Origin: Enterococcus gilvus ATCC BAA-350
GTDB taxonomy: Bacteria; Bacillota; Bacilli; Lactobacillales; Enterococcaceae
DNA length: 64,000 nt
NCBI RefSeq assembly: GCF_000407545.1
Contig: NZ_ASWH01000001.1
Location: 1,255,501-1,319,500, forward strand
Direction of reading: 5' to 3'
Part shown: piece by piece, positions 35,468 to 44,440 of the stretch
Position numbering within the stretch: position 1 is the first letter of the stretch
How the letters are laid out: every line of letters starts with the position of its first letter
Program-made: the position numbers and the translations under genes
Notes under the pieces: model-generated
What the model was told of the DNA's origin: nothing
What the model saw: only the letters and a program-made list of their open reading frames with translations
The model's database searches: none

Positions 35468-35567
35468 TTTAGTTATTCCTACCATGTGCCTACTATTTTA
35501 AAGAATAATTGTCATTTAGTCAATTGGAAAAATGCAGATAAAGTTAAAAAGATTTCCTCGAAAACCC

Positions 35568-35598
35568 TTGACCTTGAGCATACTCAAGGCGGTATGAT
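35568..35598 (+). promoter_or_regulatory. MerR-type promoter of an orphan small gene
   Basis: TTGACC (35568-35573) and TATGAT (35593-35598) are 19 bp apart. The spacer holds the palindrome CCTTGAGCATACTCAAGG, which differs from the three MerR promoters at 25-27 kb, so a different MerR protein is expected. Confidence 0.75.
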
Positions 35599-35668
35599 TC
35601 AATAATGATCACTAATTTATGTGGTCTGTTGGTTTGCTGCTAAAGGACTTTTTTAGGAGGTTTTATTT

Positions 35669-35842
35669 ATGTCCAAAAGAAAATTAACTGAAGCTGAAAT
35701 AGATCAATTACGAATTGAAATTGAGTTGAAAAGACTATACTATGGATCGTTTGTTTCGAATGTATTGAATGCAAGACAAGCCGAAAAGATGGCTCAGTGC
35801 GAAAGAGATAATGAATATAAAAAAACGGAGTTCAAAAAATAA
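35669..35842 (+). CDS. Small charged protein with its own MerR-type promoter
   Basis: A 57-aa protein (MSKRKLTEAEIDQLRIEIEL onward), highly charged and helical, with one cysteine and no membrane segment. A perfect AGGAGG site lies 8 bp before the ATG, a 19-bp-spacer promoter lies about 70 bp upstream, and a strong terminator follows. This makes a complete one-gene unit despite its size. The family is not recognised. The promoter type suggests induction by a stress or small molecule. Confidence 0.68.
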   Translation: MSKRKLTEAEIDQLRIEIELKRLYYGSFVSNVLNARQAEKMAQCERDNEYKKTEFKK

Positions 35843-35931
35843 AATAAGGACTTAAGGAAATTGTTAAAATATACATAATGTATTTTTGGAGATTTTAAAG
35901 TAGAGGGTTTTAAATATTCTCTTTAAAAAAC

Positions 35932-35972
35932 AACGGATTGTTTATTATTTGAACAATCCGTTTGCTTTTTTT
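35932..35972 (+). terminator. Terminator of the small MerR-controlled gene
   Basis: AACGGATTGTT pairs with AACAATCCGTT and is followed by TGCTTTTTTT. Confidence 0.85.
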
Positions 35973-36187
35973 CTCTGGACTTGCATTGCGAGTTCAATGA
36001 TAGAAATCGAGGACCATAGGAATCTTTAGAATCTCTTCTTGAGTTCTTACAGATTGCAAATATTTTCTAATGAGAAAAATAGTAGATATCCCTTATGGAG
36101 TAATCTATTATTTCAATTTATACGATAGATAGGAAACATGTGATATAATTCTATTGGTTAATAAAAAAAATTAATTATTGGAGTTAT

Positions 36188-37411
36188 ATGATTATGAACG
36201 GAAAAAAATCTGGAAAAGTAGAAAACCAGTTAAAAATAATTGACTTGCTGAGAACGGAGGGACCTTTATCTCGCAAAGTAATTGCTGATAAATTAATTCT
36301 TACTCGTGCAAGTATCACACAGCTTACTACAGAGTTATTAAAGATGGATATTTTACTTGAGATTGGAGAGATGGAGGAAAAAGAAAATCGGGCAGGAAGA
36401 AAGGAAATACTTATTGATTTAAATAATTCTCATTGGCATCTACTTGGTCTTGACATAGAAGCCGACATGATAAGTATTGGTATTTCTACAATCGATGGAC
36501 ATACTATTGGAAGCACATCATATCCGTTTGATACTTTGCGATCGGATCAATTTGTTTTGAAAGAGTTTCTAGATTCAATAGAAGAAAATATTAATAAACT
36601 GCTTAATTCTCTAACAATATCTATGGAGAGTTTTCTTGCTTGCGGGGTTGCGATGGTTGGAAGAAAGAGCTATTACGAGCATAATCATTTGGAAATACCG
36701 CCTATTTTGAAAGATAGAAAAAAGCTTAAAAAATTTCTTCAAGTTACATTTGATATTGAAGTCTATTTAGAGAATAATGTCAGAGCTTTAGCGATGGCTG
36801 AATCATTATATTATCCATTTGCAGAAATCAATTCTTTTCTATATGTAAAAATTGGACCGGGATTAGGTAGCGCAATCGTATTTTCAGATCATCTATATCG
36901 AGGAGTTCACGGGCAAGCTGGAGAGATTGGTCGATCAATAGTGAGTGGATTTTATTCAAATTTACAGAATTCAAAGCAAGTAACTCTAGAAGAAATTATC
37001 TCTTTGGACTTCATCATTGAGGAAATTCGACCGTATTGGAATGAGTTTCAGCTACCATATTTATTTGACTTAGTAAATGGGGATATAAAAAAGCTGACAA
37101 TGCCTGGTATCTATCAAGCTTTGTTGTATAAGGAAATAATCATTGAAAAATTATTTAAACAAAAAATGAGAATACTAGCGCATCGCCTTTATGATTATAA
37201 AAATCTACTGGATTTAGAAAAAATATACCTTTTCTTTTCGACTAATGTTGCAACGATTCTCTATACTTACCTAGAGAATGAGCTGAAATTGATATCTGAA
37301 GAGTTACCAACAGTTACACAAAAAAGTTCAATTAGTAATAATGAATCTTATTTGGCCGGATATGCAGTTGCATATATTGAAGGCATGAAAAACCTATATG
37401 AGTTTAATTAA
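36188..37411 (+). CDS. ROK family transcriptional regulator
   Basis: A 407-aa NagC/XylR-type regulator. Residues about 15-70 form a winged helix (IDLLRTEGPLSRKVIADKLI, TRASITQLTTELL). The rest is a ROK sugar-kinase-like fold with YVKIGPGLGSAIVF and HGQAGEIGRS. The usual zinc-binding cysteine cluster after the GEIGH motif is missing, so it is probably a sensor and not a kinase. GGAG lies 4 bp before this ATG, and the ATG at 36194 is equally possible. It stands alone upstream of the sulfonate genes and may respond to a sugar such as sulfoquinovose. Confidence 0.84.
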   Translation: MIMNGKKSGKVENQLKIIDLLRTEGPLSRKVIADKLILTRASITQLTTELLKMDILLEIGEMEEKENRAGRKEILIDLNNSHWHLLGLDIEADMISIGISTIDGHTIGSTSYPFDTLRSDQFVLKEFLDSIEENINKLLNSLTISMESFLACGVAMVGRKSYYEHNHLEIPPILKDRKKLKKFLQVTFDIEVYLENNVRALAMAESLYYPFAEINSFLYVKIGPGLGSAIVFSDHLYRGVHGQAGEIGRSIVSGFYSNLQNSKQVTLEEIISLDFIIEEIRPYWNEFQLPYLFDLVNGDIKKLTMPGIYQALLYKEIIIEKLFKQKMRILAHRLYDYKNLLDLEKIYLFFSTNVATILYTYLENELKLISEELPTVTQKSSISNNESYLAGYAVAYIEGMKNLYEFN

Positions 37412-37439
37412 CAGTTTTTTGTAGTGATAATTTATTCAA

Positions 37440-37476
37440 AGGAAAGTATGGTTTTTAAATCCTACTTTCTTTTTTA
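37440..37476 (+). terminator. Terminator after ROK gene
   Basis: GAAAGTA pairs with TACTTTC and is followed by TTTTTT. Confidence 0.78.
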
Positions 37477-37665
37477 CATATCTTTATCAGTTTGGCACAT
37501 ACATATTTTTTGAAACCAAATTGCCTCCCAAAAAAAATTATTTAAATTGGCGCTCATTTAGCTTAAAATATAATTGACCTCTAATTTTATTTTAATTATG
37601 GATTTAGTCCATTTTGAAAAATGGAGAGCTTGTTATCTGAAAGTATTTTTGAAGGGTGATTGTAT

Positions 37666-38769
37666 ATGGACGTAGATAAAAATGAACAAACCGATTTTTT
37701 TTCTGAGATTTCGGAATATCAGATAAATGCGCGTGAGTTTTTTAGCACCACTCTCTTAGAATACTTAGAGAAAAATTTTGGGTGGGATAGGGTGCTCATT
37801 TCTTATTACGATACAGAAGGTAGATTTCTGTCGTGGACTAATTGGGAGGGCCAGTCAGTAAATGATAAGGACCATCCTTATCGCACATTTGTTGAGGAGG
37901 ATAAGATAAAGCAACAGGTCTTCAATGAAGCTATAAAAGATCATCTTACTTATTTTGATGTTACTCCCAGATTATATAAATCAACCGATGTTCTTGGATT
38001 AGATGGGTATCAAGAGTCATCATATGTTCGCTTTATCGAAAAAAACTTTGAGCAGCATTATAGTGTAACAATGGCTTTTGGCATTAACGCCTATATTCAA
38101 GTCATTTTCTTCAAAAATTCAGCAGAAGGTGATTTCACTAAGCAAGAAATCAAGGAACTAAGAGGTATCTATGTTTATTTAGCTAACTCATATAAGAATT
38201 TTAAAAAATATGAACAATCTAAAATAATACAAACGATTCAAAATAAAATTATTGTATCGGGGGAGAAGGCGTATTTAATCACCGACGATTTTACCAATGT
38301 AATGAGTTACAGTCAGGCAGCAATTGATTATCTGAAGGATATTCTGGGCTCCACAGCGATTGATCAAATCAGTGACACAGAACCTTGTAGTTGGCTTCCT
38401 TTTTTGTTGGGAGAGGAAAAACCAAATAGTTCCACGGCTGTTAGAACAAGAATTGTTCATAATTTAGTTTTTAAAATTTACAATTATGATCAGACATACT
38501 CGAATGGTATTATCGACAGGTATCATTGGATAACTATCTCGAAAAAAGAGGAACAGAATTTTTCTAAAGAATTAAATGATAATTTACCATTAACCAAGAC
38601 TGAATTTAAAATAGCTGAATTATTGTGTAAGGGACTAACTTATAAGGACATTGCCAATAAATTAGTGATCAGTTATCATACGGTTAAGAAACATGTACAA
38701 AATATATACTGCAAATGCAAAGTAAATAGTAGATATGAGTTGTCACAACTATTTGATAGTAAAAAATAA
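37666..38769 (+). CDS. LuxR-type HTH regulator with unassigned sensor domain
   Basis: A 367-aa protein. Residues about 300-360 are a LuxR/GerE helix-turn-helix (LTKTEFKIAELLCKGLTYKD, then HTVKKHVQNIYCKCKV). The N-terminal 290 residues look like a GAF/PAS-type sensor, but no motif fixes the ligand. There is no phosphoacceptor domain. It is monocistronic between two terminators and directly upstream of the glycyl radical enzyme operon, so it is the best candidate activator for that operon. The ATG at 37666 follows GAAGGGTGAT. Confidence 0.8.
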   Translation: MDVDKNEQTDFFSEISEYQINAREFFSTTLLEYLEKNFGWDRVLISYYDTEGRFLSWTNWEGQSVNDKDHPYRTFVEEDKIKQQVFNEAIKDHLTYFDVTPRLYKSTDVLGLDGYQESSYVRFIEKNFEQHYSVTMAFGINAYIQVIFFKNSAEGDFTKQEIKELRGIYVYLANSYKNFKKYEQSKIIQTIQNKIIVSGEKAYLITDDFTNVMSYSQAAIDYLKDILGSTAIDQISDTEPCSWLPFLLGEEKPNSSTAVRTRIVHNLVFKIYNYDQTYSNGIIDRYHWITISKKEEQNFSKELNDNLPLTKTEFKIAELLCKGLTYKDIANKLVISYHTVKKHVQNIYCKCKVNSRYELSQLFDSKK

Positions 38770-38790
38770 GTTACCATTATCCGATTGCAT

Positions 38791-38823
38791 AAAAGCCTAG
38801 ACAAATGTCTAAGGCTTTTTTTC
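38791..38823 (+). terminator. Terminator after LuxR-type gene
   Basis: AAGCCTAGACA pairs imperfectly with TGTCTAAGGCTT and is followed by a T-run. Confidence 0.8.
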
Positions 38824-38929
38824 ATGAAAATGATTCTATAATTACCATTTATATAGGGAACATTCCTTATAGATAAATAATACGAAAACCCGATATATCG
38901 TTAACTATGACTTTGTTAAAATGTGAACA

Positions 38930-38943
38930 TAAAAGCGCTTCAC
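38930..38943 (+). promoter_or_regulatory. Possible cre site before the glycyl radical enzyme operon
   Basis: TAAAAGCGCTTCAC resembles the cre consensus (TGAAAGCGCTTTCA) with changes near the ends. It lies about 20 bp before the activase start, consistent with catabolite repression, but the match is imperfect. Confidence 0.35.
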
Positions 38944-38964
38944 TAAATAATGGAGGAAGGTAAT

Positions 38965-39918
38965 GTGTTGTCTAAACAGGGTATTGTCTTTAATATACAA
39001 CGTTTTACTCTTCACGATGGTCCTGGATTACGGACGGAAATTTTTTTGAAAGGCTGTCCGATGAGATGTGATTGGTGTGGAAATCCAGAAAGCTGGTCCA
39101 CCCAAATCGAGGTTGGTGTTTACAAGAAAAAGTGTATTTCAAAAAATAAGTGCGGTCTATGTCTGCTGACTGAAAATGATGAAAATTCCCTCACCTTTCA
39201 AAAAGGAAAGTTAGCCTCAATCGATTCAAAAATTTGTAAAAATTGTACTGCGCTTGCTAATGCCTGTCCTTCAGATGCGATTAAGCAATGGGGCGAAGAA
39301 ATGTCCGTTGATGAGTGTATGCATATTATTCGGAAGGATAAAGAGTATTATGAACGTTCCAGCGGTGGCGTTACTGTTTCTGGTGGGGAAGCATTATTGC
39401 AAAGTGATTTTGTTGCCGAGCTATTTTTCGAATGCAAAAAAGAAAATATTCAAACTTGTTTTGAGACTACGTTCTATTCAAATTGGCGAAACGTAGAGAT
39501 GCTTCTCCCAGACACCGATATATGGATATCAGATATCAAACATATGGATACTAAGATTCACCGGAAACGTACAGGAGTAGGCAATGAATTAATCTTAAAA
39601 AATTTGATCAAATTAACTGAACTTGATAGGGAGCTGATTTTGAGAATCCCAGTGATCCCGGAATTTAATGATGATATGGATAATATTGAAGCTACAGCTG
39701 ATTTTATTTTAAATAAATTGAATGGGCGCGTAAGGACACTCCAATTACTTAGTTTCATGCGTTTAGGAGTAGAAAAGTATGAGGCATTGGGGATACCTTA
39801 TGCTATGGATGGATTGAAGGTCAATAGGAAGTCTTTTCAAAAGAAAGTGGAAAAGATTGCTGAATATATGAATAGTAGGGGAATTCACTGTGTAGTAGGA
39901 ACTAAAGAGAAACAATAA
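38965..39918 (+). CDS. hpfH: Glycyl radical enzyme activating protein (radical SAM)
   Basis: A 317-aa activase. CPMRCDWC near residue 40 gives the CxxxCxxC radical SAM cluster. Residues about 55-100 carry ferredoxin-like cysteines (KCGLC, ICKNCTALANACP). GGEALLQ is the SAM-binding GGE motif. It uses SAM to place the glycyl radical on the dehydratase encoded 28 bp downstream. I chose the GTG at 38965, 8 bp after GGAGGAAGG, because the upstream ATG contains that site. The symbol follows the DHPS dehydratase system and depends on the assignment of its partner. Confidence 0.9.
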   Translation: MLSKQGIVFNIQRFTLHDGPGLRTEIFLKGCPMRCDWCGNPESWSTQIEVGVYKKKCISKNKCGLCLLTENDENSLTFQKGKLASIDSKICKNCTALANACPSDAIKQWGEEMSVDECMHIIRKDKEYYERSSGGVTVSGGEALLQSDFVAELFFECKKENIQTCFETTFYSNWRNVEMLLPDTDIWISDIKHMDTKIHRKRTGVGNELILKNLIKLTELDRELILRIPVIPEFNDDMDNIEATADFILNKLNGRVRTLQLLSFMRLGVEKYEALGIPYAMDGLKVNRKSFQKKVEKIAEYMNSRGIHCVVGTKEKQ

Positions 39919-39946
39919 TTATTAATATATTAGAGGAGGATTTTTA

Positions 39947-42427
39947 ATGAGTAGCAAGCACACAGCAGCAAGAGGGACAGAACCGTTCGACAAAATGTAT
40001 AGTTTGGGTTACCAAGTGAATCATGAAGATTGGTCACCTTTTTCACGCGTAAATCGTTTAAGACAAAAGTTTTTAGATAGACCATATGACGTGGATGTTG
40101 AACGTTTACGTCTTGTGACCGAAGCATATCAAAAACATGAAACGTGTTCTCGAAAATTGAAATGTGCGTATGCTTTTGAAAATATTTTACTGAATACAAG
40201 TTTATATATTTATGAAGATGATTTGATTGTAGGAGAAATTGCTGCACCGGCTAAAGCTTCGCCGATTTACCCTGAATTTTCTGTCAATTGGATTATTGAT
40301 GAAATATTGCATTCTCCATTCGAAGAGCGACCGAATGATCAATTTTATATTAGAAATGAGGAGGAAAGAGACGAAATTTTGGAACTTTGCTCTTGGTGGA
40401 AAGGTCAGACGATTGATGACATGGTCAATGTCAGACTTGATGAGGATCAAACTAAAGGGTCTGAAGTAGGGGAGAAAATTTTCCAAACAAATCTTTATCA
40501 CTATGCAGGAGCCGGACATCTAGCAATTGACTATGCAAAACTTATGCGAATAGGTTATGTAGGATTAATTGATGAAGCAAAACAGCGTTTAGAAAAACTC
40601 AGCAAGCGTGATCCAGAATATGCAGACAAACGAGATTTCTACGATGCTATGATTATTATGCATGAAGCAGCAAGAACATATATCAAGCGTTATGCAGAGT
40701 TAGCTGAAAAGATGGCTGAATCTGAAAAAAGTACTAAACGTAAGGAAGAACTTGAGGCAATTGCAACAAATTGCTATCAACTTGCGTTAGGAGCGCCTAA
40801 AACTTTCTGGCAAGCTTTACAATTGTTCAATATAGCAACGGCGTTAATTCAAGTTGAAAGTAATGGTCACTCTATTTCTTATGGTCGAATGGACCAATGG
40901 TTATACCCTTACTATGAAGCAGATATTGATAGTGATAAGATCACAAAAGAATTTGCACTTGAGCTTTTGGAAGTTGAGTATGTGAAGATGAATAATCCTA
41001 CGAAACTAAAAGATAAGGGAAGCATGGCGTTGCGGAATGGTCGCGGATTTGGAGGAGAAAGTTTAACAATTGGTGGTGTAGATCAATACGGTAATGACGC
41101 TACGAATGATCTGACTATGCTAATGCTTGAAGGATCTGCACACACTCGAATGATGAATCCGTGGGTTTGTGTCAGAATGCATGAAGATACTCCTTATGAA
41201 CTGCGAGTGAAAGCTACTGAGTGTATTCGAGCTGGATATGGTCATCCCAAATTATTCAACGACGCACCAACGATCAACGGTATGATGCGAAAAGGAATGT
41301 CACTTGAAGAGGCTAGAGATTATTGTGTAGTTGGATGTGTTGAAATTAGTTTACCAGGTAAGGAATATGGTTGGCATGATGCAGCCTATGTCAATACCCC
41401 AAAAATGATGGAAATGGTCGTTAATGGTGGGCGTAGCCTGAACACTGGAAAACAACTCGGACCTGACACGGGTAGTTTGGACACATATAAAAACTTTGAT
41501 GAAGTTTTGGAAAGTGTGGATCAACAATTTGAGTATTGGACAGACCAAATGTGCAGTAGTCTGAATGTGATTGATACGATTCATCGTGAGCTTAAACCGT
41601 TACCATATGTTTCTGCATTTTTTGAAGATTGCTTAGAATCAGGAAAAGATTTGACTGAGGGTGGAGCAAAATACAATGGAACGGGTCCACAAGCTAGTGG
41701 GATGGCAACTTGCGCTGACTCACTATCTTCAATCAAACAGTTAGTATTTGAAGAAAAACGATGCACTGGTGAGGAACTTTTACAGGCGGTCAAAGATAAC
41801 TGGAAGGGTCATGAAGTCTTATATTCATTAGTTAACAGTTCAAAAGTTCATCATTATGGAAACGATGACGATTATGCAGATGATCTATTTAAATATATGT
41901 TTGAATGCTACTGCAAACATGTGTCTGGTAGAAAAAATGTTCGAGGCGGTGAGTTCAGCCCTGGAGTGTATTCTGTAAATGCAAATGTAGCAATGGGAAT
42001 GAATACAAATGCCTCTGTTGATGGACGGAAAAAAGGTGAAGCAATTTCGGATAACATGGGTCCAGTTCATACGGATGCGGGATCACACGATGTAAGCGGA
42101 CCAACTGCATTAGTGAACTCATTGGCGAAAGTCGATCATAGCCTAGCTACTAATGGAACACTAATGAATTTGCGTTTTCCGCAAGAAGCTGTATCTGGAA
42201 TTGAAGGTCGCGATAATTTAATTAGTTTTATCGATGCGTACATGGCAAAGAATCCAATGCATGTTCAGTTTAATATCATGAGTTCAGAGACAATGCGTGC
42301 TGCTCAGAAGAAACCAGAGGATTACAAAGATATGTTAGTGCGCGTTGCTGGATATAGTGCATACTTTGTTGAACTTGGGAAACCATTACAAAAGGATTTG
42401 ATTCAACGTACTGAATTGAGTTTCTAA
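39947..42427 (+). CDS. hpfG: Glycyl radical enzyme, probable DHPS dehydratase
   Basis: An 826-aa glycyl radical enzyme with the thiyl Cys464 and Glu466 in VGCVE, and the radical Gly802 in RVAGYSAYF near the C-terminus. Members with GCVE include glycerol and DHPS dehydratases, and also the C-S lyases HpsG and IslA, so sequence motifs alone do not fix the reaction. Dehydration of DHPS to 3-sulfopropionaldehyde fits best. The locus makes DHPS, an Fe-alcohol dehydrogenase and a CoA-acylating dehydrogenase follow for the aldehyde, and no sulfite-reducing genes are present. It is oxygen-sensitive by nature and cytoplasmic. Confidence 0.82.
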   Translation: MSSKHTAARGTEPFDKMYSLGYQVNHEDWSPFSRVNRLRQKFLDRPYDVDVERLRLVTEAYQKHETCSRKLKCAYAFENILLNTSLYIYEDDLIVGEIAAPAKASPIYPEFSVNWIIDEILHSPFEERPNDQFYIRNEEERDEILELCSWWKGQTIDDMVNVRLDEDQTKGSEVGEKIFQTNLYHYAGAGHLAIDYAKLMRIGYVGLIDEAKQRLEKLSKRDPEYADKRDFYDAMIIMHEAARTYIKRYAELAEKMAESEKSTKRKEELEAIATNCYQLALGAPKTFWQALQLFNIATALIQVESNGHSISYGRMDQWLYPYYEADIDSDKITKEFALELLEVEYVKMNNPTKLKDKGSMALRNGRGFGGESLTIGGVDQYGNDATNDLTMLMLEGSAHTRMMNPWVCVRMHEDTPYELRVKATECIRAGYGHPKLFNDAPTINGMMRKGMSLEEARDYCVVGCVEISLPGKEYGWHDAAYVNTPKMMEMVVNGGRSLNTGKQLGPDTGSLDTYKNFDEVLESVDQQFEYWTDQMCSSLNVIDTIHRELKPLPYVSAFFEDCLESGKDLTEGGAKYNGTGPQASGMATCADSLSSIKQLVFEEKRCTGEELLQAVKDNWKGHEVLYSLVNSSKVHHYGNDDDYADDLFKYMFECYCKHVSGRKNVRGGEFSPGVYSVNANVAMGMNTNASVDGRKKGEAISDNMGPVHTDAGSHDVSGPTALVNSLAKVDHSLATNGTLMNLRFPQEAVSGIEGRDNLISFIDAYMAKNPMHVQFNIMSSETMRAAQKKPEDYKDMLVRVAGYSAYFVELGKPLQKDLIQRTELSF

Positions 42428-42450
42428 AAAAAGAAGAATGGGTGAAAAAA

Positions 42451-43236
42451 ATGACGTTTGAATTTTCCTTTGTCCTTGTGGCATTAATGCAAATAGTTGG
42501 TTTTTTTGTACAGGGTTGTACAGGATTTGGTTGTACTGTAATCGCAGCAGCTGTAACAAATGGTTTGTTGGGAACGGAAGCGGGAGTGCCATATGGTACT
42601 CTCATCACCCTTCCTTTCTTATATTATTTAGGCATTAAAGCATTTAAAGAAGTCTCATGGAAAGATTTAGCAAAAATCATTGGTTTGTGTATTCCGGGAA
42701 TTTTAGTGGGGAATTATTTATTTTACGCGATTAGTCCGAATATTGCCAAAATTTGTATTGGTGCGATGGTTACGCTTATTGCATCAATGAACATCTACAA
42801 ATACATTATCAAACCAAAAATATCGGGGCAAACAGAAGCTGTTGAAGAAGTTGATACGGTTGGAAAGAAAATCTTTCGGTATGGTTGTCTAATCCTTGGA
42901 GGGATAGTCCATGGAGCATTTAATATCGGGGGACCATTGATTACTGTTTACACAATTGAAGCAGTACAAGAGAAAGAAAAATTTAGAAATACTATGAACA
43001 TGGTATGGGTTGTCTTAAATACATGGAATGCTTTTTCGCAATATAGAAGTGGAGCATTTACTCCATATATGTTGAGTGCATTACTGGTGGGACTTCCAAT
43101 GGCAGCTATAGGTTTCTTTTTAGGAATGGGCTTCTTGAAGAAAATCAATCGAGAACAATTCTTACGAATCGTTTATGTTGTATTGCTCTTTGTAGGCGGC
43201 AACATGTTGGTAACAAGTATTTTATCAGTTGTGTAG
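42451..43236 (+). CDS. TauE/SafE family sulfonate permease (first)
   Basis: A 261-aa membrane protein with about eight spans in two repeats. The family's glycine-rich half-motifs GFFVQGCTGFGCTVIA and GGIVHGAFNIGGPLI are visible. TauE/SafE permeases move organosulfonates or sulfite across the membrane, usually outward. In this operon export of 3-hydroxypropanesulfonate or 3-sulfopropionate, or import of DHPS, is likely. The ATG at 42451 is preceded by GGGTGA. It lies between the glycyl radical enzyme and the Fe-alcohol dehydrogenase. Confidence 0.86.
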   Translation: MTFEFSFVLVALMQIVGFFVQGCTGFGCTVIAAAVTNGLLGTEAGVPYGTLITLPFLYYLGIKAFKEVSWKDLAKIIGLCIPGILVGNYLFYAISPNIAKICIGAMVTLIASMNIYKYIIKPKISGQTEAVEEVDTVGKKIFRYGCLILGGIVHGAFNIGGPLITVYTIEAVQEKEKFRNTMNMVWVVLNTWNAFSQYRSGAFTPYMLSALLVGLPMAAIGFFLGMGFLKKINREQFLRIVYVVLLFVGGNMLVTSILSVV

Positions 43237-43255
43237 AAAACGGAGGAAGAGATAA

Positions 43256-44404
43256 ATGAAAGATTTTACGTTTAAAGTACCTCAGAGCATTGAATTTGGA
43301 ATGGGAAGTTTAAAAAAACTTCCAGAATTACTGAAAGAGAATAAATCAGATCATGTTTTCTTGATTTCTGATCGTGGTTTAGAAGATCTTGGAGTAGTAA
43401 AAAAAATTCAAGCTATCATTGAGGCGGGTGAGATCAAGTGTACAACTTATCTTGGGACAATTCCAAATCCAACTGTGGATGTAGTGAATGAGTCAGCAAC
43501 GCTTTATAAAGAAAGTGGTGCTACTAGTATTGTTGCTCTTGGTGGTGGTAGTTCAATGGATGTTGCAAAAACTACTGGTGTTTTAGCGACATATGGTGGG
43601 AAAATCACTGATTACGAGGGGCTCTATAAAGTTCCTGGACCAATTGTACCGATTATTGCGATTCCAACCACAGCAGGTTCGGGAAGTGAAGTAACAGCAT
43701 CAGCAGTAATTACAGATGAAGAAAGAAATTATAAGATGTCTGTAATTAGTTACGAAATGTTACCTAAATATGCTTTGCTAGATCCAGAATTAATTATGAC
43801 TGCGCCCGCATCAATTGCAGCAGCATGTGGAATAGATGCCTTAATTCATGCAATGGAGGCTTATGTGTCTAAAAATGCTTCTCCCTTTACTGATGCAATG
43901 GCAGAAAAAGCGATGAAATTGATTGGAGGAAATCTTCGCCAGTTTGTTGCAAATAGACAGGATGATGAGGCCGCATGCGCCATGATGATTGGCTCTACTT
44001 TTGCAGGAATGTCATTTGCTTGGGCAAAATTAGGTAATGTTCATGCGATGAGCCATCCGTTAAGTGCGTATTTCCATATTGCACACGGTGTAGCAAATGC
44101 CATTCTCCTTCCAACTATTTTGGAGTACAACGCTTTGGCAGATCGTGGACGCTATGAAACAATATATAATTTTATTAGCGAAAAAAAGGAAGCAGTAACT
44201 GATTTTTATCCCCAAATGTTAGTTGATGAGATAAAAAAACTTAATGCTGACTTAGGCATTCCAAATAATCTTTCTGAAATGGGGGTCACAGAAGATAAGA
44301 TTCCTGAAATGGCTGAAGATGCAATGAAAAGTCCTAACGTAGCGGTTAACCCACGATTGACAACTATCAAAGATATCATTGCCTTGTACCATAAAGCATT
44401 ATAA
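43256..44404 (+). CDS. hpfD: Iron-containing alcohol dehydrogenase, probable 3-sulfopropionaldehyde reductase
   Basis: A 382-aa group III Fe-ADH. The NAD-binding motif is ALGGGSSMDVAK. Metal ligands are expected in ACGIDALIHAMEAYVS and in NVHAMSHPLSAYFHIAHGVA. Its place behind the glycyl radical enzyme matches HpfD, which reduces 3-sulfopropionaldehyde to 3-hydroxypropane-1-sulfonate with NADH and so regenerates NAD+. GGAGGAAG lies before the ATG. Other aldehyde substrates cannot be excluded. Confidence 0.85.
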   Translation: MKDFTFKVPQSIEFGMGSLKKLPELLKENKSDHVFLISDRGLEDLGVVKKIQAIIEAGEIKCTTYLGTIPNPTVDVVNESATLYKESGATSIVALGGGSSMDVAKTTGVLATYGGKITDYEGLYKVPGPIVPIIAIPTTAGSGSEVTASAVITDEERNYKMSVISYEMLPKYALLDPELIMTAPASIAAACGIDALIHAMEAYVSKNASPFTDAMAEKAMKLIGGNLRQFVANRQDDEAACAMMIGSTFAGMSFAWAKLGNVHAMSHPLSAYFHIAHGVANAILLPTILEYNALADRGRYETIYNFISEKKEAVTDFYPQMLVDEIKKLNADLGIPNNLSEMGVTEDKIPEMAEDAMKSPNVAVNPRLTTIKDIIALYHKAL

Positions 44405-44440
44405 AAAGATTATTAATAAACTTACAGAAGGATAAAGATT

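Noticed and set aside
39947..42427. Reading the glycyl radical enzyme as isethionate or DHPS sulfite-lyase
   Set aside because: No sulfite reductase, formate or hydroxyacetone genes accompany it. The neighbouring aldehyde-handling genes fit a dehydratase better, though motifs alone do not exclude a lyase.
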